Shown here piece by piece: positions 1 through 7,452 of a stretch of DNA of 40,585 nt. A program made the position numbers and the translations under genes. Under the pieces are notes generated by a model. It saw only the letters and a list, made by a program, of their open reading frames with translations, ran no database searches and was not told the origin of the DNA. Location: contig JAJVHW010000094.1 in the NCBI GenBank assembly GCA_022072415.1, positions 1 through 40,585 on the forward strand. Direction: 5' to 3'. The stretch is from Planctomycetota bacterium (GTDB lineage: Bacteria > Planctomycetota > JAJSAM01 > JAJVHW01). How positions within the stretch are numbered: the first letter of the stretch is position 1; each line of letters opens with the position of its first letter.

Positions 1-551
1 TTCCCGCCCCAGCGCACATGGCAGAAGAGCGCCTCGACGGCCTCCGGCGGATGGTCCGGGCGGAGCGCGATCGCGAGGAGCACCCGCGCGGCGTGCTCGT
101 CGCCGCAGTTGGCGAGTCCGCGGGCGGCGGCCGCCGCGTCGGCCCGGGTCGCGGTCGCGGCGTGCCGCTCGATCAGTCCGGCGGCCTTCGGCGAGCCCGT
201 CACCCCCACCGCGAAGAACGCGGCGGCGCGGACCTCCGGGTCCGGGTCGGCGAAGAGGAGCGACGCCACGTCGGCGGCGAGGTCGGCGGACGGGCCCCCG
301 TCCCCCCCGAGCCGTGCCAGCGCGCGGGCCGCCGCAAGCCGCTCGGCCGGGTCGGGCGAGCGGACGTCGCCGAGGAACCCTGTCGGATCCGCTCGCTCGG
401 CGGCCCGGAGATCCGGATCGGGCAGGCGGTCGAGCATCCGCGGCCCGCCTGCGCAGGCTCCCGCGGCGAGGAGCAGGAGGGGAAGGGCGGCCGCGCGGAG
501 CGCGGTGCGCCGGGCGATCCCGAGGGTGGCGCGTTTCTTGGCAGGGGTCAT
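1..551 (-). CDS. HEAT-repeat lipoprotein (3' end cut by window edge)
   Basis: The minus-strand frame opens with ATG at 551 and stays open to base 1, so only the first 183 or so residues are present. Residues 1-31 form a lipoprotein signal: basic n-region, a Leu/Ala core, then a lipobox ending LLLAAGAC. The mature part contains alanine-rich helical repeats such as DPAERLAAARALARLGG and DPDPEVRAAAFFAVG, the pattern of HEAT/PBS-lyase-like repeats. These normally act as protein-binding scaffolds, so an envelope scaffold role is inferred. The gene is divergent from rpmB, 86 bp away. No partner or enzymatic domain is visible. Confidence 0.75.
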   Translation of the reverse strand, partial: MTPAKKRATLGIARRTALRAAALPLLLLAAGACAGGPRMLDRLPDPDLRAAERADPTGFLGDVRSPDPAERLAAARALARLGGDGGPSADLAADVASLLFADPDPEVRAAAFFAVGVTGSPKAAGLIERHAATATRADAAAAARGLANCGDEHAARVLLAIALRPDHPPEAVEALFCHVRWGG

Positions 552-565
552 GGGGTGGGTATTCT
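538..565 (+). promoter_or_regulatory. putative sigma70-type promoter for rpmB
   Basis: TTGGCA (538-543), a 16-nt spacer and TATTCT (560-565) match the -35/-10 consensus at 5/6 and 4/6 positions. The -35 element lies just inside the 5' end of the divergent lipoprotein gene. Predicted transcription starts near 572, leaving about 65 nt of leader before rpmB. Confidence 0.45.
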
Positions 566-637
566 CACCCGTTTCCCGCCCCCGGACGGCCCGGAACTCC
601 GAGGGACACGTTCGAGGACCTGTTCGAGGACAACGCC

Positions 638-868
638 ATGGCTCGCACCTGTGACTACTGCGGCAAGCGCACCGAGGTGGGCAACCAGCTCTGCCGGCGC
701 GGCATCGCGAAGAAGAAGGGCGGCATCGGCATCCGCATCACGAGCCGGGAGCGCCGGCACTTCAAGCCGAACATCCAGAACGTGAAGATCCGCGACACGG
801 CCGGCCGCCCGGCCCGCGCGAAGGTCTGCACCCGCTGCCTCAAGGCGGGCCGCGTCACGAAGCGCTGA
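638..868 (+). CDS. rpmB: 50S ribosomal protein L28 (bL28)
   Basis: A 76-residue protein with the full bL28 pattern: N-terminal MARTCDYCGKRT, central RRHFKPNIQ and C-terminal CTRCLKAGRV. The two CxxC pairs (CDYC near residues 5-8 and CTRC near 64-67) mark the zinc-binding form of L28. It is a structural component of the large ribosomal subunit. GAGGA about 7 nt before the ATG is a plausible ribosome-binding site. It is monocistronic here: the upstream gene is divergent and the downstream kinase is convergent. Confidence 0.95.
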   Translation: MARTCDYCGKRTEVGNQLCRRGIAKKKGGIGIRITSRERRHFKPNIQNVKIRDTAGRPARAKVCTRCLKAGRVTKR

Positions 869-876
869 GCCCGGCG

Positions 877-896
877 CCCGCTTCGTACCCAGCGGG
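877..896. terminator. possible terminator hairpin between convergent genes
   Basis: CCCGCT (877-882) and AGCGGG (891-896) form a six-base-pair GC stem with an 8-nt loop, located between the convergent stops of rpmB and the kinase. There is no T-tract on either side, so intrinsic termination is uncertain. Confidence 0.3.
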
Positions 897-925
897 ACGC
901 ACCGGCATCCGCTTCGGGTCCACCC

Positions 926-1921
926 TCACCGGAAGCGGCGGCGGAAGCGGCGGCGGACGACCGGGAAGGGCGGAGGCTCCTTCCACGAGCCGTCGATGAC
1001 CTCGGTGAGCTCGGCCACGAGTTCGGGCGGCGTCTGGTAGCGGTCTTCCGGGTCCTTCTCGAGGCACTTCTCGATCACGTGGGCGATGCCCTTCGGGCAC
1101 TCGGCGCGCACGTCGCGGACGGGCACGAGTTCCTCGGTCAGGTGCTTCGCCATGATCACGGCGGGCGTCGCGCCCGTGAACGGCGGACGGCCGGTCACGC
1201 AGTGGTAGAAGGTCGCGCCGAGGGAGTAGATGTCGGTGCGGATGTCGATCGCGGCCTCGCCGCGCGCCTGCTCCGGCGAGATGTAGAACGGCGTCCCGAG
1301 CGCGCGCCCCTCGCCCGTCTGCGAGCCGCCCCCCTCCTCCACGATCTTCGCGAGCCCGAGGTCGCAGAGCTTCGGCACGCCGTTCTTCGCGGAGAGGAGG
1401 ATGTTCGCCGGCTTCACGTCGCGGTGGACGAGCCCGTTCACGTGGGCGTGGTCGAGCGCCTTCGCCACGAGCTGGATCACCTTCGCGGACTTCACGGGAT
1501 CGAGCTTCCCGTGCTCGTCGAGCACCTGCTGGAGGGTCTTCCCCTCCACGTACTCCATCACCAGGTAGTGGTGCCCCTTCGACTCGCCCACGTCGATCCC
1601 GGAGACGACGTTCGGGTGGTTCAGACGGGCGACGGACCGCGCCTCGCGGAGGAACCGCTTGAGGTAGCGCTCGTTCTTCGCGAGCCGCGGCGTGAGCACC
1701 TTCACGGCCACCGGGCGGTCGAGCGAGAGCTGGGTCGCGCGGAAGACGGCGCCCATCGCGCCCTCGCCGAGCCACTTGTCGAGCACGTAGCCGTCGATCA
1801 GATCCTTCGGCACGAAGATCGTCTGCCGCTGCGCGACGGGGATCGGCGCGGGCTCCGGCTCCGCGCTGGACGCGGGGACCGGGATGCGGATCGGCGCCAT
1901 TTCGGGTTCGGAGTCGCTCAT
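926..1921 (-). CDS. Hanks-type serine/threonine protein kinase, soluble
   Basis: A 331-residue protein. Kinase motifs in order: glycine-rich loop GEGAMGAVF, VAVKVL lysine, catalytic loop HRDVKPANILL, a DLG variant of the DFG motif, and GTPFYISPEQ. No membrane segment or sensory domain follows; the protein is essentially one kinase domain with an N-terminal Pro/Glu-rich leader of about 35 residues and an arginine-rich tail (RRRFRRRFR). The ATG at 1921 overlaps the ybeY stop by 4 bp (ATGA) and follows GAAGAAGGA, so it is probably translated with phoH-ybeY. The substrate cannot be inferred from sequence; its place behind two RNA-processing genes suggests, without proof, a role in translation or rRNA quality control. 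Confidence 0.9.
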   Translation of the reverse strand: MSDSEPEMAPIRIPVPASSAEPEPAPIPVAQRQTIFVPKDLIDGYVLDKWLGEGAMGAVFRATQLSLDRPVAVKVLTPRLAKNERYLKRFLREARSVARLNHPNVVSGIDVGESKGHHYLVMEYVEGKTLQQVLDEHGKLDPVKSAKVIQLVAKALDHAHVNGLVHRDVKPANILLSAKNGVPKLCDLGLAKIVEEGGGSQTGEGRALGTPFYISPEQARGEAAIDIRTDIYSLGATFYHCVTGRPPFTGATPAVIMAKHLTEELVPVRDVRAECPKGIAHVIEKCLEKDPEDRYQTPPELVAELTEVIDGSWKEPPPFPVVRRRFRRRFR

Positions 1922-2499
1922 GTCCTTCTTCGGGGACGCGTTCGCGCGTTGCGTCCCGTTCCGGGAGAGGCTAACCGCTCCCCTCGCGGCCGGGCGCGTT
2001 CCTCCGGGCGAACCCCGGCGGTGGACGCGGCGCCCCCCCGCCACTCGATCGAGTTCTCCCAGCCGAGCGACGCGAGGATCTCCATCGTGCGGACGTGCAT
2101 CCGCCGCGCGGCGCGGGGCGCGTGGTCGTCGTGGCCCATGAGATGCAGCGTTCCGTGGACGGCGTAGAGGACGAGTTCGGCGCGCGGATCGGCGCCGCGG
2201 AGGAGCGCCTCGCGCCTCGCGGTCCCCGCCGAGACGATCACCTCGCCGTGGAAGAGCCCCGGCGGCAGCGGCACTTCGGGCTCCGCCAGCGGGAAGGCGA
2301 GCACGTCCGTCGCCTCGTCCACGTCGTGGAAGTCGCGGTTCAGCCGGCGCATCTCCGGGTCGTCGACCACCGCAAGAGAGAGCCGCCCGGGGTGCCCCGC
2401 GGCCGTCACCGCGCGGACGAGGTCGGCGCGCATCCGCCGCGCCCACGCGGCGCGGGTGCGCATGGCGACCGCGATCCGCGGGTCACGCGCCGTAGGCAT
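1918..2499 (-). CDS. ybeY: endoribonuclease YbeY (rRNA maturation factor)
   Basis: A 193-residue protein with the UPF0054/YbeY metal-binding signature [12 protein letters not shown] (three zinc-ligand histidines) and the upstream family block [13 protein letters not shown]. YbeY is a single-strand endoribonuclease acting in 16S rRNA 3'-end maturation and 70S quality control. The usual length is about 150-160 residues; this copy has roughly 45 extra C-terminal residues, rich in Arg, Gly and Pro. The start at 2499 overlaps the end of phoH by 17 bp. An in-frame ATG at 2463 would avoid the overlap but removes the first predicted strand, so 2499 is preferred. The phoH-ybeY order is a common bacterial arrangement. 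Confidence 0.92.
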   Translation of the reverse strand: MPTARDPRIAVAMRTRAAWARRMRADLVRAVTAAGHPGRLSLAVVDDPEMRRLNRDFHDVDEATDVLAFPLAEPEVPLPPGLFHGEVIVSAGTARREALLRGADPRAELVLYAVHGTLHLMGHDDHAPRAARRMHVRTMEILASLGWENSIEWRGGAASTAGVRPEERARPRGERLASPGTGRNARTRPRRRT

Positions 2500-3571
2500 C
2501 GACGATCCGCTGGACGAGCGGGTGCCGCACGATGTCGCCGCGCCCGAGGTGGCTGATGCCGATCCCCGGAACGCCGTCGAGCCGCCGGAGCGCGTCCACG
2601 AGGCCGCTCTCGGTGCCGTGCGGCAGGTCGATCTGGGTCACGTCGCCCGTGACGACGATCTTCGACCGTCGTCCCATGCGCGTCAGGAACATCTGCATCT
2701 GCGCGCGGGTCGTGTTCTGGCTCTCGTCGAGGATGATGAACGCGTGGTCGAGGGTCCGGCCGCGCATGTACGCGAGCGGCGCCACCTCGATCACGTCGCG
2801 CTCCATGTAGCGGCGCACGTCGCCGAAGTCGATGAAGTCGCCGAGCGCGTCGTAGAGCGGACGGAGGTAGGGGCTCACCTTCGCCTGGAGGTCGCCGGGC
2901 AGGAACCCGAGCTTCTCCCCCGCCTCGACGGCGGGCCGCGCGAGCACGAGGCGGCGGAAGAGCCCGGCGCGCATCATGCGCACCGCGAGCGCCACGGCGA
3001 GGTACGTCTTCCCCGTGCCCGCGGGGCCCACGGCGAACACGAGGTCGTTCCGGAGCACCTGCTCGACGTACTGCTGCTGGCCGGGCGTGCGCGGCTTCAC
3101 CGGAGAGTCGTCGATGGACCGCGTGACGCGGTCCGCGGGGCCGGCCGCGACCATCTCCTGGAGCGAGGGGCCATCGCCGCCGTCACCGCCGGTCTCGCCG
3201 CGACTCTCCCCGTGGCTCGCCCTCACTCCGCCCTCCCTCGGACCCAGTCCGCCGGTGTCCCCGCGCAGTTCGCCGCCGTTCCGTCCGTGGTTGCCGCGAT
3301 GCCTCGCGGCGCGCCCGCCGCGGAGCTCCCAGAGATAGCCCTCCACCTGCTCGTCGGTGAGGTCGCCCTTCTCCCGCACCTTCGCGAGGAGCTCGCCGAC
3401 CACGCGGATGCCGTCGCGGACGGCGTGCGCCTCGCCTTCGAGCGTGACGAGCCCGCGCCGGGCCATGATCTTCACCCCCAGCGCCTCGCGGAGCAGCCTG
3501 AGCGTGCGATCCTGACTCCCGAGGAGGGCGCGCTCCTCGTCGGCGTTCTGGAGCTGGATCGTTTCGTACAC
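2483..3571 (-). CDS. phoH: PhoH-like ATPase
   Basis: A 362-residue protein. The N-terminal 75 residues resemble the KH-like nucleic-acid-binding domain of bacterial PhoH. The C-terminal part is the P-loop ATPase: Walker A GPAGTGKT near residues 179-186, [18 protein letters not shown], Walker B IILDESQN, and [12 protein letters not shown]. PhoH proteins are predicted RNA-linked ATPases, often paired with ybeY as here. Between the two domains (about residues 78-132) lies an unusual Gly/Arg/His/Asp-rich low-complexity linker with no hydrophobic core. The gene heads a phoH-ybeY-kinase unit and is divergent from the secreted-protein gene. Confidence 0.92.
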   Translation of the reverse strand: MYETIQLQNADEERALLGSQDRTLRLLREALGVKIMARRGLVTLEGEAHAVRDGIRVVGELLAKVREKGDLTDEQVEGYLWELRGGRAARHRGNHGRNGGELRGDTGGLGPREGGVRASHGESRGETGGDGGDGPSLQEMVAAGPADRVTRSIDDSPVKPRTPGQQQYVEQVLRNDLVFAVGPAGTGKTYLAVALAVRMMRAGLFRRLVLARPAVEAGEKLGFLPGDLQAKVSPYLRPLYDALGDFIDFGDVRRYMERDVIEVAPLAYMRGRTLDHAFIILDESQNTTRAQMQMFLTRMGRRSKIVVTGDVTQIDLPHGTESGLVDALRRLDGVPGIGISHLGRGDIVRHPLVQRIVDAYGA

Positions 3572-3635
3572 GCGGTCGGCGGCCTCCGGGTGCGGCGGGA
3601 ACGAAAGGGGAGAGTTCGAAGCCTACCACGGGGGG

Positions 3636-3656
3636 TCCCCCGCGCATCCCCCGCGC
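3636..3656. repeat. 10-bp tandem direct repeat upstream of phoH
   Basis: TCCCCCGCGC occurs at 3636-3645 and again at 3647-3656, an 11-bp period, inside the 202-bp divergent intergenic region between phoH and the secreted-protein gene. Helical phasing would suit a repressor or activator site, but chance in GC-rich DNA is possible. Confidence 0.3.
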
Positions 3657-3706
3657 GCCGGTCCCTCCAGCGCGCCCGCTGCGCCGGGAGGCGTCCCGGA
3701 CGCGGC

Positions 3707-3735
3707 GTGACCGCACCCGGCCCATCTGGCACACT
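3707..3735 (+). promoter_or_regulatory. candidate promoter for the secreted-protein gene
   Basis: GTGACC (3707-3712), 17-nt spacer, CACACT (3730-3735): weak matches to the -35/-10 consensus, but with correct spacing and about 38 nt before the start codon, which carries its own AAGGGAG ribosome-binding site. Confidence 0.3.
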
Positions 3736-3773
3736 TCCCGTCCGCAGCTCGAACCTCCGCAAGGGAGATCCCC

Positions 3774-4703
3774 ATGTCACTTCTCCGCACCTCCGTCCGC
3801 GCCGCCGTCGCGGGACTCGTCCTCGTGCTCGGCGCGGCCGTCGGCGGCGCCGCCGACGTGTCCGGCCAGCAGGGACTGCTCGTCTCGGACCTCCGCGCAC
3901 GCGTGACGGCGATCGGCACGCCGCCCACGACGCCGGCGCTCGCCAAGGAGGCGAAGGCCCTCGGGAAGGCGGCGACGAAGCTCGAGGCGTTCGGCGGGTT
4001 CGTGGACTCCGTCACCGTGGCCGGGCTCGTGCCCGCGTTCAAGCAGATCGCGAAGTCGGGCACGGAGGACGCGGGACTCCGCGACTCCATCTCCGACTAC
4101 GTGGCGACGGTGGTCGGGTGCCTCGGCGACGAGGGCGCGGCGGCCGCGCTCGGCGTGTCGCAGATCTACGTGATCGCGGACCGGCTGAAGGCGCAGCAGC
4201 GCCTCGACGATGCGCTCGAGGCATTCAACGCCGCGGTGGCGCTCTCGCAGGAGGATGCGGTCACGTCGTTCGACGAGATCGCCGCGGCGGCCGTCCCGCT
4301 CGCGAAGGCGATCCGCTTCATCGACAAGACGAGGACCCGCCTCTCGGAGCAGCTCCTCCCGCGCATGCAGGAGCCGCTCACGATCCAGAACGCGAACGGG
4401 AAGCCGTTCAAGGTCACGCAGATCATCTTCGACGTCTTCGTGACGCCGTCGGGCGGCGGCGACCCCGTGCGCGTGCGGAAGGACTGGAACAACGTGGTCA
4501 CCGAGGCGTCGGGCCCGACGCTCCCGTACACGTTCACCGGCCAGTTCAGCGAGTTCGACCTCTACCCGACGTTCCTCGAAGCGCTCGCGACATCGGGCAT
4601 CCCGAACCTGAACGGCGCCCACGCGGTCGGCTCGATGCGTTTCGTCTCCGTGCGGTTCGGCACGGTGGACGTTCCGATCGACCTCGTCGTGTTCGTCGAC
4701 TGA
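3774..4703 (+). CDS. secreted protein of unknown function
   Basis: A 309-residue protein with a clear signal peptide in the first 27 residues (basic MSLLRTSVR, hydrophobic AGLVLVLGAAV, cleavage near GGAA-DV). The mature region has an alanine-rich, mostly helical half (about residues 30-190, with repeated K/E/A stretches such as LAKEAKALGKAATKLEAF), then a beta-rich C-terminal half ending in DVPIDLVVFVD. No catalytic motif or recognised domain is seen. The start is supported by AAGGGAG 8 nt upstream. It is a single-gene unit: phoH diverges and the polyamine operon converges 29 bp downstream. Confidence 0.75.
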   Translation: MSLLRTSVRAAVAGLVLVLGAAVGGAADVSGQQGLLVSDLRARVTAIGTPPTTPALAKEAKALGKAATKLEAFGGFVDSVTVAGLVPAFKQIAKSGTEDAGLRDSISDYVATVVGCLGDEGAAAALGVSQIYVIADRLKAQQRLDDALEAFNAAVALSQEDAVTSFDEIAAAAVPLAKAIRFIDKTRTRLSEQLLPRMQEPLTIQNANGKPFKVTQIIFDVFVTPSGGGDPVRVRKDWNNVVTEASGPTLPYTFTGQFSEFDLYPTFLEALATSGIPNLNGAHAVGSMRFVSVRFGTVDVPIDLVVFVD

Positions 4704-4732
4704 CGCGGGGCACACCGCTCGGCGCGGCGGCT

Positions 4733-5824
4733 CTACGCGGCGTCGCTGCGCATCCCGAGCGCGTCGCGGAGCCCCGGGTTCTCCGTGCCGCGGGTCCGCC
4801 AGATCCAGGCGTCGAGCACGTAGTGCACGGCCTGCGGCACGGCGAGAAGCGGGACGACGATGCCCATCGCCCATCCCGGCGTGTCGAGCGCGGCGATCGG
4901 GAAGAGCGAGCGGTGGTCGTGCCAGACCGCGGCGTCCCACGCGGCCTCCTCGATCCAGGCGACGAGCGCGACGAACCCGACCAGCGCGGGCAGGCTCCGC
5001 ACGATCGCCGATGAGCGCGGCAGATCGTCCTCCGAGCGCGCCCACCGCTCGGCACCCCACCGGTGGACGAGCCACATGTACGGCACGCCGTGCGCGAGCA
5101 CGTTCGACGCGGTGAACGCGACGTCGGAGTCGAGCAGCACGATCCCGCCGACCCACGTGAGCCACGTGGATCCGAGGACGAGCCACTTCGCGCGGTTCGC
5201 GCCGCGCCGAGCCGCGGCCAGGTGCGCCTGCCGGATCGCCCATGCCGCGAGCACCGCCCCGTGCGCCCACATCGCCGCATCGCCGCACCACGGGGGGAGT
5301 CCGGCCGCGAAGTCGCCGTCCACGAACCACCGGAACCTCCGCGGCAGGTTCGCGTGCCACCAGACGAGCGGCGCCACGGTGGCCGCGTAGATCGCGGCAC
5401 GGTCGAGCCGCCGGTCGAGCGCGGACTCCTCCCCCGCTCGGCGTGCGGCGTACGCCATCCACCCGACCTGCTGGCGGACGAAGTGGAACGCCGCGAGGTA
5501 CGCGAGGACGCGCCAGAAGAGGCGGCCTCCGTCGGCCTGCCAGAGCAGCGCGCCCGCGACGAAGCAGAGCACCGGCACGGCCGTGAGCATGCCGCCCCGC
5601 CGGCCGCGCTCGGCGGGATCGAGGTACGTGCGGAAGAGGGTCGCCCAGACGTGCCCCACGTCGCACGCGACGACGAGGAGCAGGAAGAGCCATGGCGGGA
5701 GCGCGTCGCCGGAGCCCCATCGTTCGTGTCCCCACGTGATCGCGGCGGCGGCCGCCACGGGCCCGCCGAACACGACGAGGTCCGCGCGGCGGGAGAAGAC
5801 CCAGCCGTCGCGGAAACGCGTCAC
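4733..5824 (-). CDS. histidine-rich integral membrane protein, unknown family
   Basis: A 363-residue protein with about eight hydrophobic segments. The GTG start at 5824 overlaps the stop of the FAD oxidase by 4 bp (GTGA). Histidines sit at or beside membrane segments: DVGHVW (H58), FHFVRQQVGW (H114), LAHGVPYMWLVH (H245, H254), WHDH (H302, H304) and PQAVHYVLDAWIW (H334). This layout recalls membrane metal- or haem-binding enzymes, but no named family is assigned. As the last gene of the speD operon it may anchor, or pass electrons to or from, the lipobox FAD oxidase encoded just upstream; this is inference from position and from the histidines. Confidence 0.8.
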   Translation of the reverse strand: MTRFRDGWVFSRRADLVVFGGPVAAAAAITWGHERWGSGDALPPWLFLLLVVACDVGHVWATLFRTYLDPAERGRRGGMLTAVPVLCFVAGALLWQADGGRLFWRVLAYLAAFHFVRQQVGWMAYAARRAGEESALDRRLDRAAIYAATVAPLVWWHANLPRRFRWFVDGDFAAGLPPWCGDAAMWAHGAVLAAWAIRQAHLAAARRGANRAKWLVLGSTWLTWVGGIVLLDSDVAFTASNVLAHGVPYMWLVHRWGAERWARSEDDLPRSSAIVRSLPALVGFVALVAWIEEAAWDAAVWHDHRSLFPIAALDTPGWAMGIVVPLLAVPQAVHYVLDAWIWRTRGTENPGLRDALGMRSDAA

Positions 5825-7452
5825 AGCCACGACTCGAACCGGTGCCCGAGCGCGGCCATCGCCTCCTCGGCGGCACGGACGCCCGCCCACTGCGCCTCCT
5901 CGAAGAGAGGGAGACCGCCCACGTCGGCTCCGGCGAACGAGATCGCGCCGCGTCGCTCGGCGGCCCCGCGGCGCGCCTCGCCCCACACGAACCCGGGCCC
6001 GGGACGGACCATCCCGTGACCCCAGCGGCGCACGTCGATCCGCGTGACGTACTCTTCGATGTCCGGATGCGCGGGCCGCAGGTCCGCGAGGACGCGGTCG
6101 CGCCACTCCTCCCACGAGGACCCCGAGAGACGCATGCGCACGGCCGCCGCGTCGGGCTCGGTGAAGGGCCGGTACCACGTCCACACGGTGTCGCGCTCGC
6201 GGCGGTCCGACTGGTGCGTGGCGACGACGTACCCGAGCGACGGGCTCCCGTGGATCACGTTGTCCCAGCAGGTCGCGAACCCGTGGCCCACCGGGTCCTC
6301 GCGGAGAGTCAGGTTCGCCACGACCCACGGCGCGTAGACGAAGCCCCCCGATTCGCCGGAGAGCGCGGGAACGATCCGGCGCGCGACGAACCGCGGCACG
6401 GCGCAGACGACGTGGCGCGCGTCGGTCCGGCGCCGGTCGCCGCTGCGGGCGTCGATCCACGTGACCGACGCCCCTCCGCGGTGCTCCACGACGGACAGGG
6501 CCACGGCGCCCGTGCGGACCGACGCGCCGCCCGCGGCGGCGGCCCGCTCCATTGCGCGCACGAGGAATGCGTTGCCCTCCGGCCAGGTCAGGACGGGCGC
6601 CGCGTCGCCGCCGCCCGGCGCGACGCGCGCCGCGTGGTAGTGGAGACCCGCCCAGGCCGACGTGCCGGCGAGCGACGCGCCGAAGTCGTCGCGGCAGCCG
6701 TACTCGGCGTACCAGAGGAGCCGCGGCGAGGTGAACCCCTCGCGGGCCAGCCAGTCGGAGAACGGGATGCGGTCGAGCGCCAGCAGGTCGGAGTCCTGCG
6801 ACGACGACGCGACGGGGAGCGCGAACGCGCGGCGGCCGCGCGCGTCCCGCCGCGCCGCGAACGCCCCGCAGGTCTCGCGGAACCGCGCGAGCTGGGCGAG
6901 GTCGTCGTCGCTCGCACCGTCGTGCGGATAGAGGCCCTCGACCCACATCCCCGCGTGGAAGAGCCGCTCCTCGGGGTCGCGGCACAGATGGAGGTCGTCG
7001 GCCCGCGCCACGCCGGCGGCGTCGAATCCGCGGATCGCGCCGACGTCCGCAAGCAGTTCGCACAGCGCACGCTGCGACTGCGTCGGCACCGGAACATAGT
7101 GGGCGCCCCACGGGTGCGCCGACACGGAGTTCGCGCCCGACGCGGACGTGCCGCCGGTGCCGTCGTCGAGCTCGAGGACGACGACGTCGGAGACGCCGCA
7201 CCGGGCGAGCCGCCACGCCGCGGACAGCCCGGCCGCGCCGCCGCCCACGACGACCACCCCGGCCCGCTCGACAGACGTCGGCTCGCCGCCGGGATCGCCG
7301 GTCCGGAGGAGGTGCCCGCGGTCCGCCGCGGGGTCCGCGAACCCGCCCGCCACCGGCGCGCGCCGCGGCGCGCCGCACCCCGCAAGCTCCAGCGCGGACA
7401 GGCCGAGCAGCCCCGACGCGCCCCGGAGCACCGAGCGGCGCGTCAGTTCCAC
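5821..7452 (-). CDS. FAD-dependent amine oxidase-type oxidoreductase, Tat/lipoprotein signal
   Basis: A 543-residue protein. It starts with TRRSVLRG, a twin-arginine motif, followed by a hydrophobic stretch and a lipobox LAGC (C26), so export as a folded flavoprotein and lipid anchoring are likely. The Rossmann FAD-binding motif is VVVVGGGAAGLSAAWRL (near residues 66-82). The C-terminal flavin motif ISFAGADVGG...EEAQWAGVRAAEEA is typical of the monoamine/polyamine oxidase and phytoene-desaturase superfamily. The GTG at 7452 follows GAGGAG with 8-nt spacing and overlaps the aminopropyltransferase gene. Polyamine oxidation is inferred from the operon, not proved by active-site residues. Confidence 0.85.
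   Translation of the reverse strand: MELTRRSVLRGASGLLGLSALELAGCGAPRRAPVAGGFADPAADRGHLLRTGDPGGEPTSVERAGVVVVGGGAAGLSAAWRLARCGVSDVVVLELDDGTGGTSASGANSVSAHPWGAHYVPVPTQSQRALCELLADVGAIRGFDAAGVARADDLHLCRDPEERLFHAGMWVEGLYPHDGASDDDLAQLARFRETCGAFAARRDARGRRAFALPVASSSQDSDLLALDRIPFSDWLAREGFTSPRLLWYAEYGCRDDFGASLAGTSAWAGLHYHAARVAPGGGDAAPVLTWPEGNAFLVRAMERAAAAGGASVRTGAVALSVVEHRGGASVTWIDARSGDRRRTDARHVVCAVPRFVARRIVPALSGESGGFVYAPWVVANLTLREDPVGHGFATCWDNVIHGSPSLGYVVATHQSDRRERDTVWTWYRPFTEPDAAAVRMRLSGSSWEEWRDRVLADLRPAHPDIEEYVTRIDVRRWGHGMVRPGPGFVWGEARRGAAERRGAISFAGADVGGLPLFEEAQWAGVRAAEEAMAALGHRFESWL

Noticed and set aside
2456-5014. 852-residue plus-strand open frame
   Set aside because: It covers phoH and its shadow, is Arg/His/Pro-rich without domains, and conflicts with genes having clear motifs and ribosome-binding sites.
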